From positions 903,553 to 967,552 of the forward strand of contig VWZX01004911.1 in assembly GCA_013399015.1 (NCBI GenBank): 64,000 nucleotides of DNA. Reading direction: 5' to 3'. This document shows, in pieces, positions 1 to 12,854 of this stretch; position 1 is the first letter of the stretch, and each line of letters opens with the position of its first letter. Source of the DNA: Galbula dea. Lineage: Eukaryota > Chordata > Aves > Piciformes > Galbulidae. The notes beneath the pieces were generated by a model. The model had not been told where the DNA came from. It did no database searches and saw only the letters and a list, made by a program, of their open reading frames with translations. The position numbers were made by a program, and so were the translations under genes.

Positions 1-261
1 TCCTTCAGGGTCCCGAAAGACACCGAGCCGGTAGGTAATCATGGTTAAGCACCAGCTGGATGCACAGAGGGGAGTTTCTGGGAAGCATCCCTTAGAATTG
101 GCTGCCTTGGAGCTCTGGGGAGAAGCCTGAGATAGCTTCCAGAACCGGGCACAACTCTGGGCTCAGGAGTGCAAAGAGTCTGGTTTTCATTTCTCCTAAA
201 GAAGTGAAAGTTTAGGGTCTTCCAGGTCTCCCTAAGATGTCTTACCCATGATGCTACAAAA

Positions 262-680
262 ATGATCTGAGGGCTGGAATCCCTCTGCTATGAGGACAGG
301 CTGAGAGTTGGGGTTGTGCAGCCTGGAGAAGTAGAAGGCTCCAGAGAGACCTTTCTGTAGCCTTTCAGTACTCAAAGGAGCCAGAAGAAAGATGGGGAGA
401 GACATTTTAGAAGGACCTGATGGGATAGGACAAGAGGTGGTGGTTTGAAACTAAAAGAGGAGAGATTTAAACTGATATAGGGAAGAAATGTTTTAGTCTG
501 AGGGTGGTGAGAGCCTGGCCCAGGTTGCCCAGAGAGGTGGGAGATGTCCCATCCCTGGAACAATCCCAGCTCAGGTTGCTCTGAGCAACCTGCTCTAGTT
601 GCAGATGTCCCTGCTGGGTTGGCCTAGATGTCCTCTGAAAGTCCCTTCCAACCCAAAGCAGTCTGTGATTTCAGGTTCTG
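262..680 (+). mobile_element. CR1 LINE fragment (3' UTR)
   Basis: The run GGGCTGGAATCCCTCTGCTA, GCCTGGAGAAGTAGAAGGCTC, CCCAGAGAGGTGGGAGATGTCC and CCCTTCCAACCCAAAGCAGTC follows the CR1 3' consensus. It matches the copy at 14255-14706 closely. Confidence 0.95.
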
Positions 681-3299
681 TGTTTGTAGAGTGCAAACAG
701 CAATGTTGGCAAAAATAAAGGGATTGAGGGAGGTTGGGTTCCTGAAAGGGGCAATTCTTGTAAGGAATGAGGTGTCCTGTGAGGTGAGCAAAGCTGCTGG
801 GTGGGCACTTACCAAAGACTCAAGGATTAATATCTCCTAGCCTCTTGCCCTTCAAGCTCAGGGTGGTAAGAGAAGAAAAACAGTTCCCTTTTATTCCATG
901 ATTTATTGATAGCACCAAATATATTATTCAAAGCTTCCTTCTCATCTGGGATCTGCAGGCTCTCTCCTTCAGCATGGCAGGAAAGGCTGGGTTAGGGGAG
1001 ATCCTGGCTCATCTCCACCAGCTGAGTTTCACCCCTGGTTTTGTTGTGGGTGCCTTGATGTTCCTAATCATGCTGCAGCTTAGGTATCTGTAGGTGCAGC
1101 TGCAGGTCCATCAGTGAGCTGGGAGTTGCACCCACCCAGGGAGCAGGTACCAGAGCAGGAACTCAGGTCTGGGGGATGCTCAGGTCTGTTTTGATTTTCA
1201 TATTCATATAGAACAATATTTTCTAGTGTCAGGGAAGAAAAGGTTAGATCTTTAACAAAGTTGACTGTTTGTAAGCAGGAGGATGAAGGGCTTTTGGCAT
1301 GAGTCAAGGGTGATGTGAGAACCACCTGCACATCAGGTTTTCTCCTGCTCCAGTCAGTTCTTCTGCTGGTGGGACAGTGCAAAGCTGAGTGTCTGCAGAG
1401 GTATGAGGTGGTGTGTGAATCCCTGAGGAGTAATAAACCTGGACACAGACCTGTCTGTCCCTGCCACCACATCCAAGCTGTCTATCCCTACTCTGAAATG
1501 TCAGCTGTCTCACTTTTACTTGTCCTCACTTGGACTTGAGTGGGGAGGTTTGAGAAAAAGCAGTAAGGGTGAGGAAAAAGCCTGGATTCTCTGCCTCAAA
1601 ATAAAAGAGAAGTAAAGGAGAGGTGAAGCAGGATGGTCCCAGTTCTGGCTGACCAACCAGTGGTGCTCTTTGGGTGCATGGACACCTCTGAGCCTGCCAG
1701 GGCAACTCAGCCACAGCCCCTGCTGGTGTTTTTCCTTGGTAAAGAAGCTCCTTTAAGACCTCTTAGAGCAGGACAGAGTTGATGTTCCAGGTTGTGCATC
1801 CCCAATCCTCTGCCCAGCAGAGGGTGCAGGAGCTTTATTTCCAGAGTCGATAGCGCATCATTTCCTTCACTTGGGTTCAGCACAGTGGTGTTTCTCTGGT
1901 CCTCCCTTCTCTCACCTGCTTCGTGTCCTGCAGATCACAAGGGCTGTGCTCATCTCTGCATCCTTAGACCAGTGACACTACCCTCTGAAAAGGGCATGAA
2001 GCTCCCACAGAGCCTCAGTTGTATTTCAGAGGGAAGAAAATGTGTTCTCTTTCTCCCCACCCTCCTCCAGAGGAGTTGCTTGGAGTTTTGTGAAGTTGGG
2101 AGCTAACACCACTGGTTCTGCAGAAATAGGAGCTGCTCAGCAACCCTATTTCCCCACAGCATCTCAGACTGGTGGCACAGGACCCTGTGGACTTGCATCA
2201 AGGCATGGGGACACAGAGGGACCTGGGGAAAGCTCCCGCTGCTGCCCAGCAGCTGAGGCTTAGCTCAGAGAAAGGAGGAAAAAGAGCCAAGCACTGGATG
2301 GCTAAAAGAAAGACAAAGTTCAGCAGCATTTGGGGATTTTATCTGCCATCTTATAGGGGTTTGGGGTTTTTTAGAGTAAGCAAAAGAAAAAGCAAGAACT
2401 TTTCCCCTTCCTTTCATTTCCAAGATTTCCAGTAACCAGCAGCTGCCTGTTCCAGCTTTATTCCCCACTTGCCCTCTTGCTGCACTGGGAAGAAATGGGA
2501 GACACTGAAAGGAAGGAGACAGCTGAGGAATGAAAGAGGAGCCACCCTTGGCTTGTGATGCTAAAACCTGCTCCTTCAAACACTGTTTGTCCTCCTTCCA
2601 GGCAGGGAAGATTTGCTTCCCAAAGGCTGGGGTTTTCTTCCTCCTTCAATCTTTGCAGATATTGATCTGTATCAAAATGGATTTTAGACAAAGGAGGGGA
2701 GAAAAGAGCTCCATGACCTCCTCATTTAGTCAGTGGTCAGAGGCACTTGAAAAATAGCTTGATTATAGCCTGGAAATTTTCTCCAGCTGCTCTGGAGCAG
2801 AAAGGTTGATGAGGGCAACACACAGAGCAGATCTTACCTCTACAGAAGAAAGACTTATTGCAGAGGACTTGTGGTGATTTCTTTCTCCTATTCATCCCTT
2901 TGGACATGTGCATGGCATTGTTTGTGCTAAGAAAAAACCAAACCACCCCCAATTTCTGCAGAGGAAGAAGAGGTTTTGTTCTCTTGCCTTTGGCTAAAGT
3001 ATCCTTAGTGTTGTTAGCAAAACAGAAGGAAAAAGAGAAGCCCAAGCTTGTTTTTTTTCATGAACAGGGGGGCAGAGCTTGTGAAGAAAGCTCTGACCTA
3101 CCTTGTGACCTCTCCTTCCTAGGCACACACATTCTCCTCTTGGTTCTGGGGTGTTACCAGGAGCTTCTCTCTTTGCAAGGATTTTCAAAAGCATTTAATG
3201 ACTTCCCTGTTCAGAATCCAGCCTGCTCTGTGCCTCTGGAGGAAACCACCTCCAGTGCATGTCCTTCTCTGGAGTAGGGAAGGTGAGGATGGGGTGGAC
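681..3299. other. No feature recognised
   Basis: This is unique-looking sequence with only short open frames on either strand and no repeat family I can name. Confidence 0.5.
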
Positions 3300-3400
3300 A
3301 CCACCCTGTGCAAGCTTCTCTAGGTGACCCTGCTCTCCCAGGGGGCTTGGACTAGATGATCTCCAGAGTTCCCTTCCAACCCCTAACACTCTGTGGTATC
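3300..3400 (+). mobile_element. CR1 LINE 3' end, short
   Basis: It contains GGCTTGGACTAGATGATCTC then TTCCCTTCCAACCCCTAACA, the terminal CR1 motif, and ends in ACTCTGTGG. Confidence 0.85.
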
Positions 3401-3967
3401 CCCTAAATATCTGCTACTCCCAGTACCCCCAGCTGGGTGCATAGTCCAGCAAGCTCTCCATGGGGTCTAGAGAGGGACAACTGCTTTCCTGGAGGCTCAT
3501 TAATTCCCCATGGAGGCAAGAGACAGAAAATCTCTGATAGCTTCTTCAGATGTTGAGAGCTCCAGCTCTGTGCTCTCTGCAGAGCTGCAGACACAGAGCC
3601 CTGGATCATCTCTTGTCACTCTACTCTTTGGTGAGTGAATTAAGTCTGTGCTTATCAGAGGGACACAAAACAAGTGTTATCTCTGGAATTAGGCTCTTCA
3701 ACCACTGCACAAACCACAATTGCTCATCATCATAAAAGAGTGCATTAGCATAAGTCCATCAAGAGTAGATTTGGAAATTAATTGGTTTAGATTTTGAGCT
3801 CACATCTGCTTTGGTTATTAGCTCCTGGACACTTTGGGTTTAATTGGACAATTTAAAGAAAATGTTAATCCAGTGCCTGGGGTCTGTCTCCAGCAGAACA
3901 CTGCTCTTCAGAGAACAGCTCTCTGAAAGTTGGTCTTTCTGTAAAGCAATGTGTGCAATGAGTGTAG

Positions 3968-4415
3968 CCATAGAACCAGAGAATACCCCAAGTTGGAAAG
4001 GAACCCTTGAGATCATGCAGTCCAACCCCTGTCTGTGCACAGGACAACCCCAAAGCCATCCCATGTAGCTAAGAGCATTGGCCAGATGCTGCTGGAATTG
4101 CAGGAGAGTTGGTGCCATGAGTGCACCCCTGGGGAGCCTGTTCCAGTGCCCACCATTCTCTGGGAAAGAACCTTCTCCTAAGATCTAACCTGAGCCTCCC
4201 CTGGCACAGCTTCATGCCATTGCCCTGGGTCCTGTCACTGGTCAGCAGAGAGAAGAGATCAGCTCCTGCCCCTCCTTCACCTCTGGGGAGGAAGTTCTAA
4301 ACTGCCATGAGGTCTCCTCTCAGTCTCCTCTTCTCCAGGCTGAACAGACCAAGTGACTTCAGCCATTCCTCACATCACTTCCCCTCCAGACCCTTCCTCA
4401 TCCTTGTGGCCACAG
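3968..4415 (-). mobile_element. CR1 LINE fragment, inverted
   Basis: It reads from the tail (CATAGAACCAGAGAATACCC, AGTTGGAAAGGAACCC, CAGTCCAACCCC) through GGAGCCTGTTCCAGTGCCC to CTCCTCTTCTCCAGGCTGAAC. The order is that of reverse-complemented CR1. Confidence 0.95.
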
Positions 4416-5683
4416 CTATTATTGAATGGAACTGTGGCCAGGGCACAAAACTAGAAGAAACAGAATTCTGCCAGCATTTTTTGGAAGGGTTAAGTCCCAT
4501 CCTTCATGTCTGAACACAGTGTCTTGGAGGAACCAAGCATCTTGCATCTGATAGTTTCTTCATGTGCTGGAGATGCTGCTCCACTTGGGGTTGTGTTCTG
4601 TGAAGTGCCACCAGGAATCTCCTGTGGGCTCCATGTGCTCAGTGCAGCTGTTTATGGTGATGGTTCATGCTGGCAGAAGAAAACTCATTATCTGCTGCCA
4701 AGAAAGAGGGAGCTGCTCAAAAAGGCCCTTGAAGTTTTCTGTTACAGAAAATGGATCCCTCAAACAGAACTTCCATGTAGAGAGCTGGAAACACACAGCA
4801 GGCGGCAGAGACCCTTTTAGTGCCAGAGCAGAACTTGGCCAGTGGCAGCTGAACCTGGTGAGTTAACATCAGCTTCTCTTTCATTTGAAAGCTTAAGATT
4901 ATTGCTCTTTTTAACCTGAAATCCCATCACAAAAAACCCCAAAAAGCAACCAAAAACCCAACCCAACCAGAATCAAAACCCAAAAAGCCAAACCAAAGCA
5001 AAACCCCCAAAGGGAGCAGAGAGATTTTCCAGTAGATGAGGGAGAAGTCTCAGGTCACAAGATGATACAAACCCCTTGAACCTTCCTCTCCCAAAGCACC
5101 CTGAATCCTACCCCACCCCTGGTGCTTCTCCTGTTTTTCAAACAGCAGCCTTCCAGCACCTCCAGACATCTCCTCTTCTGCCACTGCTTTGTCTGTAGCC
5201 ACTTCTCAGCTCATCTTTTTCCTCTCTCCATAAGCTTGAGCCACCATCCTCTGCCCACTTCTGCTGTTGCAACCATCTGGAGGAGATTGTCCTCCCAGGC
5301 TCCCCACCAAGGTCTCTCCTGGGAGCTCAGAGCTCCCTCAGGTCTCTGCTCCCATGGCAATGGTTCCAGATTCCTTCCAGGCAACTTCTCCCTTCCCAGA
5401 GTTCTGCAAATAGCAACCTGCCCACGTTTGGACACCTTGCCTGCAAGGAGGCAGATGAAGCCTGCAGAACTCTTCTGCTGACATTCAGAGCTGCTGGTTT
5501 TTAATGCAAACTGTTGCCTTGGTATTTGAATTTGAAATGAGTTTTCCTTTCCTTCAGTCTCTTGCCACCTTCTCTGCATCTATAGACTCTGATAGTTTAC
5601 AGGAGCAGCTCCCTGTGTCCCCAAGATGTGCATTTTGTTTTCTCAAGCCCAGCTGGTTCTTTTTGGATCCTGCACTCTAGGAA
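4416..5683. other. No gene; A/C-rich low-complexity tract near 4930-5010
   Basis: The tract is built of AAACCCAAAAAGC-like words. It looks like a decayed A-rich simple repeat. The rest is unrecognised. Confidence 0.5.
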
Positions 5684-5945
5684 AGGCATTGAGGTGCTGG
5701 AGTGAGTCCAGAGAAGGGCAGTGAGGCTGGGGAAGGGTCTAGAGCCCAAGTGTTGTGAGGAGCAGCTGGGGGAACTGGGCTTGGTTAGCCTGGAGAAGAG
5801 AAGGCTCAGAGGAGACCTTCTCACTCTCTGCAACTCCCTGAGAGGAGGCTGGAGCCAGGTGGGGCTTGGGCTCTTCTCCCAGGGAACAAGAGATGGGACA
5901 AGAGGAAATGACCTCAACTTGCACCAGGGGAGGTTTATATGTGAA
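5684..5945 (+). mobile_element. CR1 LINE fragment
   Basis: GAGGTGCTGGAGTGAGTCCAG, AGAAGGGCAGTGAGGCTGGG, TTAGCCTGGAGAAGAGAAGG and CACCAGGGGAGGTTTA are in CR1 order. It is 5'-truncated and also lacks the 3' tail. It is the complement of the middle of the copy at 49136-49682. Confidence 0.95.
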
Positions 5946-6114
5946 AACAAGGATTTGAGCCTAGCAGGTTTGCTCCTGGTATGGTGTCAGATGTGTAAGG
6001 TGGAAAGATAAAGGATAGTAAACCACTCTCCTTTGCAAGGTGTTTACTGCAGTAATTCATTGTAGCTACCAGCTCCCTCTGATACTACAGATCTGCACTG
6101 GAGCCCTTCAGCAA

Positions 6115-6166
6115 AACAAAAAAAAGCCAAAAAAACCAACCAACCCCCCAAAAAAAACCATTGGAA
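6115..6166 (+). repeat. A/C-rich low-complexity tract
   Basis: It consists of A runs broken by CC and CCAACC words. Confidence 0.7.
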
Positions 6167-6417
6167 AAACATCCAGATTTTGTATCTGGGTGTTCAGTGT
6201 GGATTGCAAGAGGAGTGAAATGATTTAGTGCCAAGCATGAGCACATTCCTCATGAAAATGAATCAATTGCAACCCCCTCAGAGTGAAGAAGGAATCTGAT
6301 GCTTTGCTAACTTTTCCTGACATTGTAATTTAGAGGAGCTTTGCCTGGGTGACCATTGAAGTGCTGAAATGAGTGCTTGTTCCTGAGGAAAACACAGCTC
6401 ATTTCCCCACTCTGACA

Positions 6418-6497
6418 CCACACAGGGTTGGTGAAGCTGGAGGAAACCTCTGAGTGCCTCCTGCTCCTCAAGTAGGGAGGAGCATGATGTTAGACCT
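6418..6497 (-). repeat. Repeat copy A (shared with 9012-9098), CR1-like tail
   Basis: About 70 bases starting CACAGGGTTGGTGAAGCTGG and ending GGGAGGAGCATGAT are nearly identical to the copy at 9 kb, apart from an 11-base indel. The layout (tail, GGTTGG, CCTCTGAG, CTCAAGTAGGG) resembles the inverted 3' end of a CR1 subfamily. Confidence 0.7.
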
Positions 6498-6549
6498 AGC
6501 TTTGACATCAAACCAGGTTGCTCAGGCCCTTTTGCCACCCAGTTTTGAA

Positions 6550-6775
6550 GGTCTCCATGGCTGGAAATCTCCTATCCTCCCTGGCTAGCCTGAGGGCTCT
6601 GCAGAGGGACCTGGCCAAGTTTGAGCAGTGGGCATGTGTGACTCTCATGAGGTTCAACAAGGCCAAAGGCAAGGTCCTGCAGCTGGATGGGGGCAATCCT
6701 CAATATCAACACAGGTTGGGAGATGATGTGATTGAGAGGGATCTGGGGCTACAGGTGGATGAAAAGCTTTAGAGG
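6550..6775 (+). mobile_element. CR1 LINE fragment from the end of the reverse transcriptase ORF
   Basis: It contains CTCATGAGGTTCAACAAGGCC, GGTCCTGCAGCTGGATGGGG and GCAATCCTCAATATCAACAC, the typical CR1 ORF2 C-terminal region. The partial reading (NKAKGKVLQL, GNPQYQHRLGDD) is broken by a stop soon after, and no intact element is present. Confidence 0.9.
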
Positions 6776-6914
6776 AGCCTATCTATTATAGCTTTATATC
6801 TGGTTATATCTATTAAAATTTATATTCCCCTCTATATCAATCATCCTTTTATTCCCCTAACTGCTCTGTTTTAAGACTGGTGGAATTCAGTGTGCAAACT
6901 TGATGAGTTATCAC

Positions 6915-7015
6915 TGTTATAGCAAGGTTGGCTGGAAAGGGCTTCTGGAAGTGCCTAATTCAACCCCCAGCTTGAAACAGGACTTTTCCCAACACTTGAT
7001 CATGCCAACCTTAAA
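6915..7015 (-). mobile_element. Possible diverged CR1 3' end, inverted
   Basis: AAGGTTGGCTGGAAAGGGCT, a CTTCTGGAAGTGCCTAATTC stretch and CAACCCCCAGCTTG resemble the inverted CR1 tail, but diverge strongly. Confidence 0.5.
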
Positions 7016-9011
7016 TCCCATGCCTCCTGGGTTTTAGGTTGCAGTTGGAGACACATGGAGGTACAGATCCATCCATGCTATGCCTCAGGGCTGTTGGAAA
7101 GGCAGAAGGGAGACAAGGAGGAAGACTGTGACTGGTGAAGGACTGAGTTTGTGCCTCAGGACACAGCCACTCTGGTGGGCTGCTGGATGAGGAGTGCACA
7201 CAGCAAAATGTGAAGGTCTCAGTACCCTGATGCCTGGAACAAATTGGCTCAAATTTGGGGTAAAGCTCATCAGAGTTCAAAGTGATTGACTCATCTCTTG
7301 CTGTCTTTTGTCTCCTAGAGTCCAGCCCAACTTCAACCCCCAGTAAGACAATTCCACTGCTCTCCTCCTCATTTCCCCCCACAAGAGCATCCTCAGAAGG
7401 CACAGCTCTTGCTGGCCTTCAGATTTCTCTCACCTGGCAGCAGTTCATGATTTCCTGCAATGATTTATTCCCCAGGAACACCTCAGAATCAGAGGCTGCA
7501 GGACCTGGGTGTGTCATCTGTTCTGGGAAAGGAATCCATCTCCATTAGCTCTGTGAGTAGCCATGGGCATCCCATGTCCTGTGTTAACAATAACCAGCCC
7601 CACACTCCATCACAGCAGAGGCACACATCAAACACTCATGAAATGCAAGGGCCCAAATCCCCCCCAAAACCATTCCTGGTGTCTTAATTACAGCAGAACA
7701 GAGAATTAGTAGCAGGGAGCCATGTCCTTTTTGACAGACAGTTTGTTCTGTAGTACAAGGGCAGGGGGAATACAGAGCTCATTGGAATGCATCAAGAAAC
7801 AGCAGCCCCTCAGAAGAGCCTGGAGAAAATGCCTCCTGTATTCTAATGATTGCTTTTCCAGCTAATTTTCCACTTAAACAAGGGAGCAGTATCAGTTTAC
7901 AATCAGCTGAGGCTCTGACACTAGCTTCCAGTGCTTCCTTATCACATTTACAACAGTTCTCTGTCAGGGCTGGGGTGGAATTAGCATTCAGGACCAGCAG
8001 TGATCCAGGCTCCCCAGCCAAGCACCTGTACATGCTAGGAAATGAAAATCAGGAGCCAGAACTGAAAGCCAGATCTTGCCTACAAGCAACCCAAATCTCC
8101 ACAGCTGATGTATAGACTGGAGGATTTCATGCTGCATTGAGCAGGAATGTAGCCTGATTTCCAGCTCCCAATTGCTTCTTATTAAAGGCATGCAGAGGGA
8201 AGAGTTGGGGCTGGGGACTCTGCTTTGCCACAGATGAATCTTGAGCAATCCCTTTGCTTCTCTGTCCCTCAGCTCCCTGTAAAATACAAAGGACAGGATT
8301 TCAGGCTGGGAGATGCTGAGATCTGGGTGGGAAAGGGCAGAGGAAGGAGGCAGCAGAGTTGCTGGGGTAAAGCTGCCCAAATACTGAGTGGCTCCTTGAG
8401 TGGAAAATAGAAAACTCTCACACAACAAACAAACAAATCCCCCCCAAAGAAAAGAAAAGAAAGGGGGAGAAAAGGGAGTAAAATAAGGAGAACCAAAAAA
8501 ACCACAGAGAAACCAACTAGTCAAAGCATCCTTCCCCCATGCAAATGAACATTTGTGGAGCAGAAACCCTGCCTGCAGTGAGAGCCTGGAGAAAGGCAGT
8601 GCCTGAGACCACTCCTTTCTCTGGGGCTGGCTGTGTGTTAGGTTACCTGAACACAAAGCCTCTGTGCTGAGCCTTTAAGCCTTGTCTGGTCACGCAGTGC
8701 AAGCTAGCAGAGGAGTTATCTGGTGCAGGCAGGCAGCTCCCAACAGCTCCCAGCTCTTTGTGCCTGTTCCTCTCTCTCTCTTTGGCAGAGGGATGCTGAT
8801 CTCCTTCATCAAGCCTTTGGTCATTGATGGGTTCCCATCAACAGCAGCTCCCCAAGTGGGGCTTGACTATCAGTGGGCTCCAGCTGCAGTTGGTGTCTCT
8901 CCATCTCTCCCACCTCAGACTCTTGGCTGCTGCCACCACCTTGGAGATCTTCACTTAAACACAGGCTGGAAAAAAAACCCCAAAAGGCAGAATTTTTATA
9001 TTTTTGTTTAA
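7016..9011. other. No gene; low-complexity tract near 8422-8500
   Basis: A CAAA/GAAAA-rich patch lies near 8422-8500. Open frames up to 222 codons on the minus strand show no recognisable domain and mirror low-complexity pyrimidine sequence. Confidence 0.5.
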
Positions 9012-9098
9012 TTTCACAGGGTTGGTGAAGCTGGAGGAAGCCTCTGAGTGCCTCCTGCTCCAGCCCTGCTCCTCAAGTAGGGAGGAGCATGATCTTAG
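9012..9098 (-). repeat. Repeat copy B (shared with 6418-6497), CR1-like tail
   Basis: This is the same element as copy A, with 11 extra bases (AGCCCTGCTCC region) that copy A lacks. It is the more complete copy. Confidence 0.7.
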
Positions 9099-10865
9099 AT
9101 GTTTCTACAGACTGTGAAGAAGTAAAGATCATCTCCAGCTTGTGAAGAGGTCCAAGGGCAAGGTAGCCTCCTTCTTGCACTCTGTCCTGACCCAGACCAG
9201 CTTTCTCTCCTCTTAGAGGTAGGGACCACTTGATCCCAGTGTTTTGGCTGAACACATCCCTCTGGCAGAGGAGAAGGCTGCACCTTTTCTTCTGGGGGGA
9301 GGGCAAGTCACTGAGCTGTGGTTTGCTCTGTGTCCTGAGGAAGGAGCTCACAGATCTTTGTCCAAACAATATCTGGGGTTTTTTTGGCATCCTGTCTTTA
9401 TACCCTGGGGCTACACACTGGAACAGGTGAGGTTTTCTGTTGAACCCCAGGTGCTAAGCAGCGGAGTCTTGCTGGGAAGTTGCTTTGTGGATTTGGGTTG
9501 TGCATCTTAGATCTCTGCTTCCACCACAGGCACCACAAGGGAAGGGAAAGAGGATGCTTAGTGCAGTCAGGTGGTGGCACTTGGGTCCTGACCATGCCCA
9601 CTGGCCAAAGGATGCCTGTGGTGAGCTGGTGGAGGTCAGACTTTCAGATGTTCATGGGTTACAGTTGCTCACTGAGTCCAGAAGTGGTTTTGGGGCACAA
9701 AGACCCAAACCCTGCCTAGGAAAAGTGAGGCAGGACCCATCCTGGGGCTGGAAGATTGATGTATTCATCTTCTCCTCACACCCTCCCAAGCAGGGTTGAA
9801 CTGTTGGCCAATCCTTAGTTTATAGCAGGTAGATAACAGTCTGGAAACACAGGATTACATTCACTAAACACTAGAAAGAGAAGTGGCAACAGTTCCATGC
9901 AGCAGAAGCAGCTCTGCTTTCCTGGAGCCCATCAGGAGGGGAAGTGAGATCTGTTTTGACCAAGAGCAGCCAAGGGACTGTCCCCATCCCTATCCCCATC
10001 CCAGTTTATGCCATCACACCCTCAGCTATCTCCACAAAGCACACTGCAGCAGCTTTCTGCCTCAGAAACACTCCATCTGCATTTCACTTCTCCCTGGCAT
10101 TTCCTTTCCATCCCAGAGGGCATGTGAGGAGAGTCCTAACCAAGCTACTGGCTGATCAGCCCCATCCCTAGGCACTGACCAAAAGCAAAAGGGAAGAAAA
10201 ACAAACCCCACAAAAAAGCCCCCAAACCTTCAGTGGATTGGCTCATTTGGCTTGGGGTTTGAGTGAAACCATGAACTGGCATCCTCTTGATTGGTGTTTT
10301 GTGATGAAGGATGCTCCTACTGCCACCCTGGAGGGAAAATCATTCTGAGGAGAGCTCCAGTGTGGAAGGGATCTGGGTTTATTCTTGCATCTTAAGCAAA
10401 GGAAATGAAGAAAACCAAAAAATGACATTTTCTTTGCACCCAACCCCTGTTGCCACCTCCACAGGCTCTGAGACACTCACATCCTCAATCAAAGGGGTAG
10501 CAAGAGCTCATGTGGCTCCAGCAGGATCTCTCAGTCACACCCAGAGGGTGTCAGAAAACAGCTGAATTTCATCCTTTTGGCTGGAATGAAGCTGATTTGT
10601 GTCTCTTTGCTGACTTGGCCTTACCTATACCAGGTGTGACCCCTTCCCATTCAGCAGATTCTAGGATTCTTTTCTGGAAGCAACTCTACAAGGGTAGACA
10701 CTTCCCTCTACCAGGTAATTCCTCCTCATTACAACTTGGAAGCCTATTTATTGCTGAAGTGCCCATCTTCAGCTGGGCTACATTTAGCATCACTCCTTGC
10801 TGCCTGTTTCTAAATATAAGCTCTCTCCTGCAACAGTGAGAAATGTGTTTAATATTCCCACATTA
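9099..10865. other. No feature recognised
   Basis: There is a short CCCCATCCCTAT run near 9980-10005. No gene or clear repeat was seen. Confidence 0.5.
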
Positions 10866-11030
10866 GAGAACCCTAGAACTGTCAGAGTTGGAAGGGACCT
10901 GAAAGATCAGCTAGTTCCAACCCCCCTGCCTGCCAGGGACACCTCCCACTAGAGCAGGTTGCCCACAGCCCCAGCCAGCCTGGCCTTCAAAGCTTCCCCC
11001 CCTGGAAGCTTAAATGACCCAGGGGGCTCA
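10866..11030 (-). mobile_element. CR1 LINE 3' end, inverted
   Basis: It reads AGAGTTGGAAGGGACCTGAA, AGATCAGCTAGTTCCAACCC, CCACTAGAGCAGGTTGCCC. It belongs to the same subfamily as the copies at 15893 and 21086, with shared bases throughout. Confidence 0.95.
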
Positions 11031-11649
11031 GATATTTGCACAGTTCCTTCTGGGCAGCTTCTGCCCTCAGCCCAGAGCAGGCAAAGTTCACATTTCATTT
11101 GTTACCAGAACACTCCTATAAATAGGATCCTCAGCTAACCTTTCAGATGGCTGCTCCTGGCCTCCTTCCCAGCCTCTCTAACTGCCTGAGCATCTTTACA
11201 TCAGGAATTGGTCCTAGCCTGTCCCTGAAGGATGCTGTTGGGACCTTTTTTTGTCAGGATAGAAAATTGAGGGTTGGAGCTATGAGATCTTCCATACTTT
11301 GGACAGACTGGGAAGCTGATTTCCTTTTACCTGTTTCTTCCATGTGTTCATTGTTACAATGCTGAACTACTTGTGGTTAAGAAAAGAGGCAGAGAGGTGG
11401 CAAAGTGACTTCCCTTCCTCTCCTGCTTTAGCTGAGACAGAATCCCCAGGCCAGCCATGGGCTGCAGGCTGTTAGCTGCTTGGGGTCATCAGGGCAGCTG
11501 AGCTGGTTCCAGGTGTATCCCATCCCATCCAAGTCCCACTCAGTATAAAGAGGGAAGCTTGGGGGGAGGAGGATCTCCTGGGGGCTGTTCTGCTTGCTGG
11601 GGCTGCTGTATCTTTGCTGGCCTGAGTAGAACTGGTTTGATTTGCTTTT

Positions 11650-11732
11650 GTTTGGTGGGCATGCTGGTGCTAGCTTCACAGTTGGGCTTGATCTTTGGGG
11701 TCTTTTCCCACCTTAGTGATTCTGTGTTTCTG
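11650..11732 (+). mobile_element. CR1 LINE 3' end, short
   Basis: GTTGGGCTTGATCTTTGGGG, TCTTTTCCCACCTTAGTGATTCTGTG matches the terminal CR1 motif and tail. Confidence 0.8.
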
Positions 11733-12854
11733 CTGGGTTGATTAGTTCATGAAATCTGTTTTCATTTCAACCTTTGGGTCTTCTCTGCTGGGAAGGTGCC
11801 ACTGGCTGCTAGACTTAGCCCCAGGTATGAGCTTGGATGTAGACACTTCCCCTGTCCCATGTCCCATGGCTCTTTCCAGGGAGAAGCTGCCATTGCCACC
11901 ATGATTTGGGTTATTTACCAACCCCCAGCTCACTGGCATTTCAAGAGAGGAGCTGTTTGTGAGTCTCCTGCAAAAGGAGAAATGCAACTGAGAGACTGAG
12001 AGAGCTTTAGCCAGCTGTAAAACTCCCTTCTTTCCTGGAGAGAGGATGAAAGCTTCCAGGCATGTTTAGAGTTGCCCTAGGTCATCCTCTGTTGAAAACA
12101 AGAGGAAAGGCTTGTGCTGAGGGGGAGCTTCTGCTGGGGCACTGCTGCTCTTGAGAGCCTCATATATCTTGGGGCTTTAATTATTATTTTAAGTCAAAGT
12201 AATGGAAGATCCTAGTGAGAAACTAATTGGGCTGCTCAACAAGAAGAGCAGGACAAGGGAGAGCATTTTCTGTGTGGAGAAAGGTTGGTTGTTTCAATCC
12301 TTAAACCTCAGATGCAGCTCCCTGTTTCTCCTACCAGCAAAAACTAGATTTTTTTTCCCTCTGGCAGTAAACAAGTCTTTAGTTTTAACTCAGTGAAGTG
12401 AAACTTCACCCAACCTGCCCTGTCCCTGCTAGGAACTTCAGGGTGCAACTCCATGCTGAGCCCAATTCCCAGCTCAGCAGATGCTTTGTGTTGACAACTC
12501 CTGTTAGCAGCAAAGGAGGGGAGAGAGGAGGAATCTGAACTGCAACCCTTTGTGTGAGTCTATTAATGTTTGATTGCTGGTGCCCAGAAGGAGGATGTGA
12601 ATAATGGATTACAGCTGAAGGCTCTGCACAGCCTGGGGAGGAGGAGGACAGCATGACAGCTGAAGCAGTGAGGCATGAGGGTGAGCACCAAAACCAGAGA
12701 CATCCACCAGTACATTTCCACTCTACCATTGACTATTAAAGCTAAAATAGTGACAGACTGGGAAGAGAGAAAGTACAGCTTAAGCCAGTGGAGTTGTGGT
12801 GACCTGTTCTGTTGTCTGCCTTTCCTTTATAGGAGGTGGATGTTGGTTTCTTCT
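11733..12854. other. No feature recognised
   Basis: No gene or repeat could be supported here. Confidence 0.5.

Noticed and set aside
6518..6772. An 84-codon open frame resembling a protein-coding gene
   Set aside because: It is the decayed end of the CR1 reverse transcriptase ORF and not a host gene.
7988..8656. A 222-codon minus-strand open frame
   Set aside because: It arises from pyrimidine-rich low-complexity sequence. There are no family motifs or splice context.
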